A stretch of 64,000 nucleotides of DNA from Amycolatopsis alba DSM 44262 (lineage in GTDB: Bacteria; Actinomycetota; Actinomycetes; Mycobacteriales; Pseudonocardiaceae): the NCBI RefSeq assembly GCF_000384215.1, contig NZ_KB913032.1, forward strand, positions 3,303,665-3,367,664, written 5' to 3'. The notes below the pieces were generated by a model, which saw nothing but the letters and a program-made list of their open reading frames with translations, ran no database searches and was not told the origin of the DNA. The translations under genes and the position numbers were made by a program. The first letter of the stretch is position 1. Every line of letters begins with the position of its first letter. This document shows, piece by piece, positions 16,168-22,648 of the stretch.

Positions 16168-16213
16168 GTGGACAATCCACGGAGTTGTCCACAGGTTGTT
16201 CACGTGTGGACAA
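16167..16213. promoter_or_regulatory. cluster of DnaA boxes
   Basis: Four 9-mers match or nearly match the actinomycete DnaA box TTGTCCACA within 47 bp: AGTGGACAA (16167, reverse, one mismatch), TTGTCCACA (16185, perfect), TTGTTCACG (16196, weaker) and TGTGGACAA (16205, reverse, perfect). The last three sit inside a larger inverted repeat (CGGAGTTGTCCAC / GTGTGGACAACTCCG). There is no dnaA or dnaN nearby, so this is not oriC. Confidence 0.65.
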
Positions 16214-16256
16214 CTCCGTGCGATGGCGGCAAAACCGGACGAGCTCCGGTGATTTC

Positions 16257-16285
16257 TTGACAAACTCGTAGTGGTCTAGTCCAAT
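16257..16285 (+). promoter_or_regulatory. chitinase promoter with DasR-type (dre) operator
   Basis: AGTGGTCTAGTCCAAT at 16270-16285 matches the DasR consensus AGTGGTCTAGACCACT at 14 of 16 positions. A perfect -35 TTGACA lies at 16257-16262, and at normal spacing the operator would cover the -10 region, so a bound GntR-family repressor would block transcription. DasR responds to glucosamine-6-phosphate and controls chitin use in streptomycetes. Confidence 0.75.
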
Positions 16286-16322
16286 CCCTGACGTGACCTG
16301 AACCACACCCGAGGGAGTCCCC

Positions 16323-17411
16323 ATGCGCCGGAATGCCGCCGTCGGCATCGTTTTCCTCTTGCTGGGCCTGCTGATGCCCGCCACGGCCCAGGCCTCGATC
16401 CCGGCCAACGCCCTGGTCGGCTATCTGCACGCGAGCTTCGCGAACGGTTCCGGCTACACCCGGATCGCCGACGTGCCCGATGACTGGGACATCATCGACC
16501 TCGCCTTCGCCGAGCCGACCTCCGTGACCTCGGGCGAACTCCGGTTCGGTCTCTGCCCGGCGGCGGAATGCCCCGGCGTCGAATCCGAGGCGGAGTTCAT
16601 CGCCGGGATCAAGGCGCAACGGGCCAAGGGCAAGAAGGTGGTCGTCTCGGTCGGCGGCCAGAACGGCCAGGTGCAGCTGACCACCGCCGCCGCGCGGGAC
16701 GCCTTCGTCAGTTCGGCGAGCGCGATCATCGACAAGTACGGCCTGGACGGGATCGACATCGACTTCGAGGGCCACTCGCTGTCCTTGAACGCGGGCGACA
16801 CCGACTTCAAGAACCCGACGACCCCCGTGGTGGCCAACCTGATCTCCGCGCTGAAGACGCTGAAAGCCAAGTACGGCAACGACTTCGTGCTGACGATGGC
16901 GCCGGAGACGTTCTTCGTCCAGCTCGGCCACCAGTTCTACGGCCCTGGCGCGAGCGGGAGCGCCGATCCGCGGTCGGGGGCGTACCTCCCGGTGATCCAC
17001 GCGCTACGGGACTCGCTGACCTTGCTGCACGTCCAGGATTACAACTCCGGCCCGATCATGGGGCTCGACGGCCAGTACCACACCATGGGGACCGCGGACT
17101 TCCACACGGCGATGACCGACATGGTGCTCACCGGCTTCCCCGTCGCGGGCGACGCCGGGAACGTCTTCCCCGCGCTGAAGCCGGAACAGGTCGCGATCGG
17201 CCTGCCCGCCGCCCCTTCGGCGGGCAACGGGCACACGACGCCGTCCGACGTGCGCGCGTCGCTGGACTGCCTGATCAAGGGAAGCGGCTGCGGCGCCTAC
17301 AAGCCGCACGGCACCTTCCCGGCGCTTCGCGGGCTGATGACGTGGTCGATCAACTGGGACAAGTTCAGCGGCTGGGAGTTCTCGAAGAACTTCAACTCCT
17401 ACTTCGGCTGA
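16323..17411 (+). CDS. secreted GH18 chitinase
   Basis: A 362-residue chitinase that cleaves beta-1,4-GlcNAc polymers outside the cell. Signal peptide ~1-24 (FLLLGLLMPATAQA); catalytic motif DGIDIDFEG (142-150) with acid/base Glu149; VSVGGQNG and YNSGPIM-type substrate strands; GLMTWSINWD near the end. Only the catalytic domain, with no chitin-binding or FnIII module. Preceded by a DasR-like operator, which fits regulation by chitin breakdown products. Confidence 0.93.
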   Translation: MRRNAAVGIVFLLLGLLMPATAQASIPANALVGYLHASFANGSGYTRIADVPDDWDIIDLAFAEPTSVTSGELRFGLCPAAECPGVESEAEFIAGIKAQRAKGKKVVVSVGGQNGQVQLTTAAARDAFVSSASAIIDKYGLDGIDIDFEGHSLSLNAGDTDFKNPTTPVVANLISALKTLKAKYGNDFVLTMAPETFFVQLGHQFYGPGASGSADPRSGAYLPVIHALRDSLTLLHVQDYNSGPIMGLDGQYHTMGTADFHTAMTDMVLTGFPVAGDAGNVFPALKPEQVAIGLPAAPSAGNGHTTPSDVRASLDCLIKGSGCGAYKPHGTFPALRGLMTWSINWDKFSGWEFSKNFNSYFG

Positions 17412-17545
17412 GTCCGCGAGGTGTGTGGATTTCTGGTCATCCAACGCACCGAAATCCACAGGGTCGACGCCAACAGGCCCAGTGTCGCGCAGAGTCACCG
17501 ACACCGTCTACAGACATGCCAGGTGTCCTGAGCCGCTACGCCGGC

Positions 17546-17600
17546 TGTCCTGAAAGCCCCCTTTAAGACGTTGAACGTCCTGAAGGGACCCTTCGGGACA
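17546..17600. repeat. palindromic intergenic repeat with GACGTT-AACGTC core
   Basis: A 55-bp imperfect palindrome from TGTCCTGAA to TTCGGGACA, centred on GACGTTGAACGTC (17567-17579). The centre matches copies at about 7.0-7.2 kb, and the flanking CTGAAGGG/CCCTTCGG resembles the repeats near 41.6 and 56.1 kb. It lies between chitinase and the DapA-family gene; the rest of the 281-bp gap shows only an inverted GTGAGACGTCAC at 17662-17673. Confidence 0.7.
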
Positions 17601-17692
17601 CGACATCGAGTCACCCGTCCCAAGATTCAGGACGCCCGCCCCAATACCTCACCGTGCTACCGTGAGACGTCACATCATATATCAGATCGGAC

Positions 17693-18628
17693 ATGCCAGT
17701 GATCTCCTCAGCGCGGTTCGACGAGCGGAAACGGCGGCTGTCCGGGGTCGTGGCCATCCCGGTGACACCGTTCGACGCCGACGGCGCCGTGGCTCCGGAG
17801 ACCTACGTGAAGCTGGTGGACCGGGTGATCACCGCCGGCGTCGAGGTCGTGACACCGAACGGCAACACCGGCGAGTTCTACGCGCTGGACGTGACCGAGG
17901 CGCGGCGCTGCCTCGAACTGACGGTCGAGGCGGCGGCCGGGCGGGCGAGTGTGGTCGCCGGCGTCGGGCACGACCTCGGGACCGCGATCGGCGCGGCACG
18001 GCACGCGCGGGAGGCGGGCGCGGACCTGATCATGATCCATCAGCCGGTGCACCCGTACGTCTCGGCGGAGGGCTGGGTCGAATACCACCGCGCCATCGCG
18101 GCCGCGGTCCCGGAACTGGGTGTCGTGCTGTACGTACGCGACGCGCGGATCGAGGGCGAGCAGCTGGCCAGGCTCGGCGACGCCGCGGAGAACGTCATCG
18201 GGGTGAAGTACGCGGTGCCGGATCCGGTGCGGTTCGCGTCGGTGGCGCGGGACGCGGGGCTCGCGCGCTTCGTGTGGATCGCCGGGCTGGCGGAGCTGTC
18301 GGCACCGGGCTACTTCGCCGTCGGCGCGACCGGGTTCACTTCGGGACTGGTGAACGTCGCGCCGTCGCTCTCGCTGGAGATGTTCCGGTCGCTGCGGGAC
18401 GGAGACTTCGGCGCCGCGATGGCCTGTTGGGAACGTGTCCGGCCCTTCGAGGAACTGCGGGCCGCGGACGGGAACGCCAACAACGTGAGCGTGGTGAAGG
18501 AAGCGTTGGCGCAGCTGGGCTTGTGCCGCCGCGACGTCCGTCCGCCGAGCCGCCCGCTGACCGGTGAAGAACGCGGGAAGGTCGCCGAAGCGCTCGAAAA
18601 CCGGCCGCCGCACCGGAATGTCTTCTGA
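17693..18628 (+). CDS. dihydrodipicolinate synthase-family aldolase
   Basis: A 311-residue class I aldolase/lyase of the DapA superfamily (TIM barrel). GVVAIPVTPFDADG, TPNGNTGEFYAL (in place of GTTGE) and the Schiff-base Lys in VIGVKYAVPD are visible; the Tyr of the YNxP motif is replaced by VVLYVRDARI. These differences point to an aldonate dehydratase or keto-sugar-acid lyase rather than true DapA. The sequence just upstream is unusually AT-rich (CATCATATATCAG) and may be the -10 or a GntR-type operator. Confidence 0.82.
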   Translation: MPVISSARFDERKRRLSGVVAIPVTPFDADGAVAPETYVKLVDRVITAGVEVVTPNGNTGEFYALDVTEARRCLELTVEAAAGRASVVAGVGHDLGTAIGAARHAREAGADLIMIHQPVHPYVSAEGWVEYHRAIAAAVPELGVVLYVRDARIEGEQLARLGDAAENVIGVKYAVPDPVRFASVARDAGLARFVWIAGLAELSAPGYFAVGATGFTSGLVNVAPSLSLEMFRSLRDGDFGAAMACWERVRPFEELRAADGNANNVSVVKEALAQLGLCRRDVRPPSRPLTGEERGKVAEALENRPPHRNVF

Positions 18629-18665
18629 CCGTGTGCACGCCCGCCGGGAACGGACGTGCACACGG
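18629..18665 (+). terminator. terminator of DapA-family gene
   Basis: CCGTGTGCACG (18629-18639) pairs with CGTGCACACGG (18655-18665), a perfect 11-bp stem with a 15-nt loop, immediately after the stop codon. Confidence 0.7.
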
Positions 18666-18940
18666 CGACAGGTCAGAGACCGGGTATCGATGAGCGCGGC
18701 GTGGCCCTGATGGGCGCCTCGGGGCGCGCTGTGAGGCGCGGCGGGCGGCTGCTCACCGGCGGAGCCGGCGGGACCATGAACGCGGAGGATCGATTTCTGG
18801 CCGGCGCTCCTGCCTCCGGTCGAGCCTCGCGACCGGACGGAACCGGGGGAAGTTTCCCTCGATGACCTCGACTGTACGCCAGATCGTGCTGCTTCGGTGA
18901 ATTGCTTTCCGCACCGCCGGCGTGGGACGCTGGAAGAAGA

Positions 18941-18957
18941 CCACGGAGCGTCCGTGG
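18941..18957. promoter_or_regulatory. perfect palindrome upstream of desaturase
   Basis: CCACGGA-GCG-TCCGTGG is a perfect 7-bp inverted repeat with a 3-bp centre, 107 bp before the desaturase start. It could be an operator for a TetR-type lipid regulator, or a leader hairpin. The surrounding gap 18666-19063 (398 bp) has no convincing gene; another inverted repeat, CCGGTCG/CGACCGG, lies near 18815-18836. Confidence 0.4.
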
Positions 18958-19063
18958 CGTGTTGTGGTACCAGTGCCTTTCTCGGCCGGACCGGACCCTT
19001 TCGGTGTTCTGAAAACCGTTGCTGGATTGCCCACTTTCACGAACCAGAACGGTGTGATCTCCC

Positions 19064-20089
19064 ATGACCTCCACACAGACGAGGCAGGGCAGCGACTTCG
19101 CCGCACTGTCCCATTTGGTCAAAGAGGCCGGTCTGCTCGAACGGCGGCGCGTGTACTACGCGACGAAGATCTTCTTGAACCTGCTCGCTTTCGCGGGCGG
19201 CTGGGTCGCCTTCGCCCACCTCGGCGACTCTTGGTGGCAGCTGTTCCTCGCCGCGTTCTTCGCGATGATGTTCACCCAGCTCTCCTTCATCGGCCACGAC
19301 GCGGGACACAAACAGATCTTCCGTGGCCGCAAGGCGAACGACGTCACCGGTTTCGTCCACGGTGGACTGACCGGCCTCAGCTACGGCTGGTGGCTCGGAA
19401 CGCACAACCGGCACCACGCGAATCCCAACCACGAGGACGAGGACCCGGACGTCAACCTCGCGGCCCTGATCTTCACCAAGGCCCAGGGCGCCGAACGCCG
19501 CGGTTTCCTGCGCTGGATGGCCAAGTACCAGGCGTTCCTGTTCTTTCCGTTGCTGTTGCTGGAAGGCCTGAACCTGCACGTGTCGAGCGTGACGGCGATC
19601 TTCCAACGCGGCTTCAAGCGCCGGAAGCTCGAATCGGCGCTGATGCTCGCTCACCTCGCCGCGTACCTGACAGCGGTGTTCGTGGTCCTCTCGCCAGGGG
19701 TCGGCTTCGTCTTCATCGCCGTGCACCAATGCCTTTGGGGCGTGTACATGGGCTGCTCGTTCGCCCCGAACCACAAGGGCATGCCGACGCTGTCGGCAGG
19801 GCACAAGCTCGACTTCCTGCGCAAGCAGGTGCTCACCTCGCGCAACGTGCGCGGCGGTCCGGTCGTGGACTTCGCCCTCGGCGGCCTCAACTACCAGATC
19901 GAGCACCACCTGTTCCCGAACATGGCCCGGCCGAACCTCAAGCACGCGCAGGTGATCGTCCGGGAGTTCTGCGCGAAGCACGGCATCGACTACGCACAGT
20001 GCGGCTGGGCGGCGTCCTACGGGTACGTCCTCCGGCACCTGCACGAAGTCGGGGCGCCGTTGCGCGCTCAACCGGTGGCGGTGCGATGA
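19064..20089 (+). CDS. membrane fatty-acid desaturase
   Basis: A 341-residue acyl-lipid desaturase that introduces a double bond using a di-iron centre. Three His boxes: HDAGH (78-82), HNRHH (114-118) and QIEHH (278-282). The Gln in the third box is typical of front-end-type desaturases, yet there is no cytochrome b5 domain, so electrons must come from a separate ferredoxin or reductase. Four hydrophobic helices flank the boxes (~35-75, ~155-180, ~200-235). Its stop overlaps the start of a Cys-rich micro-gene. Confidence 0.92.
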   Translation: MTSTQTRQGSDFAALSHLVKEAGLLERRRVYYATKIFLNLLAFAGGWVAFAHLGDSWWQLFLAAFFAMMFTQLSFIGHDAGHKQIFRGRKANDVTGFVHGGLTGLSYGWWLGTHNRHHANPNHEDEDPDVNLAALIFTKAQGAERRGFLRWMAKYQAFLFFPLLLLEGLNLHVSSVTAIFQRGFKRRKLESALMLAHLAAYLTAVFVVLSPGVGFVFIAVHQCLWGVYMGCSFAPNHKGMPTLSAGHKLDFLRKQVLTSRNVRGGPVVDFALGGLNYQIEHHLFPNMARPNLKHAQVIVREFCAKHGIDYAQCGWAASYGYVLRHLHEVGAPLRAQPVAVR

Positions 20090-20265
20090 CCTCCGTCCGG
20101 TCCCTCGGCGACGTGGCCGAGCCCGCGGCCGACGACCGGTGCCCGTGCTGCCCGCATCCGCTGTCCCTGCACGACGTGATCGCGAGGCGGTTCTGCCTCG
20201 CCACCGCGGCAGGCAGCTTCAGCCGCGGCTGTACCTGCGCCACGAAACCCGAAACAACCGAATAG
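20086..20265 (+). CDS. Cys-rich 59-residue protein coupled to desaturase
   Basis: The ATG overlaps the desaturase stop (ATGA), so the two are translationally coupled. Six cysteines (19, 21, 22, 37, 49, 51) and His24/His29 in CPCCPHPLSLHD, RFC and RGCTC look like a small zinc or iron-sulfur site. No membrane segment. Possibly an electron-transfer or assembly partner of the desaturase; this is inference from coupling and cysteines only. Confidence 0.65.
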   Translation: MTSVRSLGDVAEPAADDRCPCCPHPLSLHDVIARRFCLATAAGSFSRGCTCATKPETTE

Positions 20266-20274
20266 GGGATCACC

Positions 20275-20433
20275 ATGAACGCCGACACCGTCCCCGTCTC
20301 CCGCTACGAGATCCGGGTCGACACCGTGAAGAAGATCGTCACCGAGCACACCGACCTCGACAACGAGGCGGCGTTCGCCTTGGCCGTGCACATGGTGCGG
20401 GCGCTCGACACCGTCCCGGAGCACGTCCGCTGA
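20275..20433 (+). CDS. 52-residue hypothetical protein in desaturase operon
   Basis: The ATG at 20275 lies 9 bp after the previous stop, with GGGG upstream. The sequence, MNADTVPVSRYEIRVDTVKK to MVRALDTVPEHVR, is a soluble, helix-rich small protein with no Cys. Unrecognised. Position makes it the third gene of the desaturase unit. Confidence 0.6.
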   Translation: MNADTVPVSRYEIRVDTVKKIVTEHTDLDNEAAFALAVHMVRALDTVPEHVR

Positions 20434-20524
20434 CGGTGTGGCCGGGGTTACTCGCGCGTTAACAAGGCGTCAGCGAGCACCCGGAACGCGTCAGGGAGAC
20501 GTTGCCGGAGCGGCCGGGCCGGGC

Positions 20525-20561
20525 CGATCGGAGTTGTGCTGGGGCGAGCACTGACCGATCG
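20525..20561. promoter_or_regulatory. nested inverted repeat before lysA-like gene
   Basis: Outer arms CGATCGG (20525-20531) and CCGATCG (20555-20561) enclose inner GTGCT/AGCAC. The element ends 15 bp before the GTG start. It may be an operator, possibly for the Lrp-type regulator encoded downstream, or a leader hairpin. Confidence 0.4.
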
Positions 20562-20575
20562 ACACGGAGGTAACC

Positions 20576-21919
20576 GTGACGCTCAGCGAGCTCCTGCCCA
20601 GCCTCGGTTGCGAGGCCGCCGACCTCCTCGAACCCGGTGTCTGGCCGCGGAGCACCCGGCTCGGGCCCGGCGGGGAACTGCTGTTCGCCGGCGCGCCGGT
20701 GTCCCATCTGGCCGCGAGGTTCGGGACCCCGGCGTATCTGCTCGACGAGGACGAGGTCCGGCAGAACGCCCGCGCGTACCGCCGGGCACTTCCGGACGCC
20801 GAGGTGGCGTACGCGAGCAAGGCGCTGTGCACCCGCGCGGTGCTGCGCTGGGTCGCTGAGGAGGGCCTTTCCCTCGACACCTGCTCGGCGGGCGAGATCG
20901 CGGTGGCGCGGTCGGTCGGCTTCCCCGCCGAGCGGATCCTGCTGCACGGCAACGCGAAGACCCCCGAAGACCTCAAGGCCGCGCTGTCCTACGGCGTCCG
21001 CCGGATCGTGGTGGACTCGCTCGACGAGATCGAGCAGCTCGGCGCGCTGGCCACCGGCGCGCAGCAGGTGCTGATCCGCGTGACACCCGACGTCTCGGCA
21101 GGCACGCACGCGGCGATCACCACCGGCACCGAAGGCCAGAAATTCGGCTTCTCGCTGCGTGAGGAGGTCCGTGACAACCTCGGCCGCGCCGTTTCCGCCG
21201 TGCTCGCGCAGCCGGGGCTGCGCCTCGTCGGGCTGCATTGCCACATCGGTTCGCAGGTGTCCCGTGTGGACTTCTACGAACTGGCCGCCCGCAAGATGAT
21301 CGGGGTGCTCGCCGGGCTCCGCGAGACCCACGGCGTCACCTTGCGGGAGCTGGACCTCGGCGGCGGGCACGCCGTCCGCTATCTGCCCGGCGACACGGGA
21401 TTCGACATCGACGGCTATGTGCGCCGCCTCCGGGTCGCGCTCGCCTACGAATGCGCGTCGCACGGCTTCCCGTCGCCGAAATTGACGATCGAGCCGGGCC
21501 GCGCGATCGTCGGCCCGGCGGGGATCACCGTGTACCGGGTCTGCGCGGTGAAACGCGGTTCGCGCACGTTCGTCGCCGTCGACGGCGGAATGAGCGACAA
21601 CGCGCGGCCCGCGCTCTACGGAGCGGCGTACACCGCGCGCCTGATCGGCAGGCGCAGCCGCTCGGTCAGGCGGCCGATGACGGTGGTCGGACGGCACTGC
21701 GAATCGGGCGACGTCCTCGCCGACGGGCTCGCGCTCCCCGACGACGTCCACCCCGGCGATCTGCTCGCCGTCCCGTGCACCGGGGCATACCACCACTCGC
21801 TCGCGTCGAATTACAACCTCGTCGGCAGGCCGCCCGTCGTCGGCGTTTCCCGCGGCACGGCGACCCTGCTCGTACGCCGTGAAACCGAGGAAGACCTGCT
21901 GAAACGCGATCTGGGCTGA
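20576..21919 (+). CDS. lysA: diaminopimelate decarboxylase-type PLP enzyme
   Basis: A 447-residue fold-type III PLP decarboxylase; LysA makes L-lysine from meso-diaminopimelate. PLP Lys is in YASKAL; HCHIGSQ, LDLGGGHAVRY, EPGRAIVGPAGI, CESGDVLADG and AYHHSLASNYNLVGRP are LysA motifs. GTG start with GGAGG 6 bp upstream. It is not next to a thrA/hom-thrC lysine/threonine cluster as the housekeeping copy usually is, so it may be a second, specialised paralogue. An Lrp-family regulator follows on the same strand. Confidence 0.88.
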   Translation: MTLSELLPSLGCEAADLLEPGVWPRSTRLGPGGELLFAGAPVSHLAARFGTPAYLLDEDEVRQNARAYRRALPDAEVAYASKALCTRAVLRWVAEEGLSLDTCSAGEIAVARSVGFPAERILLHGNAKTPEDLKAALSYGVRRIVVDSLDEIEQLGALATGAQQVLIRVTPDVSAGTHAAITTGTEGQKFGFSLREEVRDNLGRAVSAVLAQPGLRLVGLHCHIGSQVSRVDFYELAARKMIGVLAGLRETHGVTLRELDLGGGHAVRYLPGDTGFDIDGYVRRLRVALAYECASHGFPSPKLTIEPGRAIVGPAGITVYRVCAVKRGSRTFVAVDGGMSDNARPALYGAAYTARLIGRRSRSVRRPMTVVGRHCESGDVLADGLALPDDVHPGDLLAVPCTGAYHHSLASNYNLVGRPPVVGVSRGTATLLVRRETEEDLLKRDLG

Positions 21920-22087
21920 CTCGTCGTCCGAAAACCTCGGCACCCACCCTGTCAGGCGACAGAATCCTTCGCACGAGAGTGCCGGGAAAGAGAATCGCGA
22001 CAAACAACTTAACGGCGGTAGCATTCTGGACATTGATCGATACGCTGCGCGACAAGAATCGCATGCCGAAACAAAGGGAGGGACGGC

Positions 22088-22582
22088 ATGGGTGACGAAC
22101 CACGCGCGCAGATGGAGCAGCGCACACCTAGAGGTTTGGACAATACCGATCGCACTCTGATCGCCCTGTTGCAAGTCGACGGGCGGGCCTCGTTCACGGC
22201 ACTGGCCAAGGCCGTCGGACTGTCGGAGGGTGCCGTACGGCAGCGCGTCCAGCGGCTGCTGCGGGACGAGACGATGCAGATCGTCGCGGTCACGGATCCG
22301 GCGAACGTCGGGCTCGGCCGTCAGGCGATGGTCGCGATCAGAGTCCAAGGCGATCCGCGAGCTGTCTCCGACCAGCTCTCCGGATTGCCGGACGTCCATT
22401 ACGTCGTGCTCACAGCGGGAGGTTACGACCTGCTCGCCGAGGTCGCCTGCCGGGACGACGAGCATCTCTTGAGTGTGCTGAACGACGACATCCGGCCCAT
22501 TCCGGGTGTCGTCAGCACCGAAACACTGGTTTACCTGAAACTCGCAAAACAGACATACGCCTGGGGAAATCTGACCAGGTAG
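22088..22582 (+). CDS. Lrp/AsnC-family transcriptional regulator
   Basis: A 164-residue feast/famine regulator. N-terminal HTH (~18-60; LDNTDRTLIALLQVDGRAS, VGLSEGAVRQRVQRL) and C-terminal RAM ligand domain (~75-155; VHYVVLTAGGYDLLAEVACRD). It probably senses an amino acid and forms octamers. Its position 168 bp after the diaminopimelate decarboxylase suggests control of that gene. Gap 21920-22087 shows no clear element. Confidence 0.92.
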   Translation: MGDEPRAQMEQRTPRGLDNTDRTLIALLQVDGRASFTALAKAVGLSEGAVRQRVQRLLRDETMQIVAVTDPANVGLGRQAMVAIRVQGDPRAVSDQLSGLPDVHYVVLTAGGYDLLAEVACRDDEHLLSVLNDDIRPIPGVVSTETLVYLKLAKQTYAWGNLTR

Positions 22583-22601
22583 CCCCGTTGGGGGGGGAGT
22601 C

Positions 22602-22632
22602 GTGAGTGTTCTGGGGTCGCCAGAACACTCAC
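22602..22632. terminator. bidirectional terminator between lrp and helR
   Basis: GTGAGTGTTCTGG (22602-22614) and CCAGAACACTCAC (22620-22632) form a perfect 13-bp stem with a 5-nt loop between convergent genes. Confidence 0.8.
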
Positions 22633-22648
22633 GGCGCCTTGGCACCCC

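Noticed and set aside
16167..16213. Replication origin oriC
   Set aside because: Only four boxes, no AT-rich unwinding element and no dnaA/dnaN/rpmH neighbourhood.
17693..18628. Housekeeping dapA
   Set aside because: YNxP and GTTGE motifs are altered, and no dapB or lysine genes are adjacent; kept as family-level call only.
18673..19122. Minus-strand 149-codon frame across the desaturase promoter
   Set aside because: No ribosome site, no recognisable domain, and it overlaps the desaturase start; treated as chance.
20434..20575. Lysine riboswitch before lysA
   Set aside because: Gap is only 142 bp and shows a simple nested inverted repeat, not the conserved five-helix L-box core.
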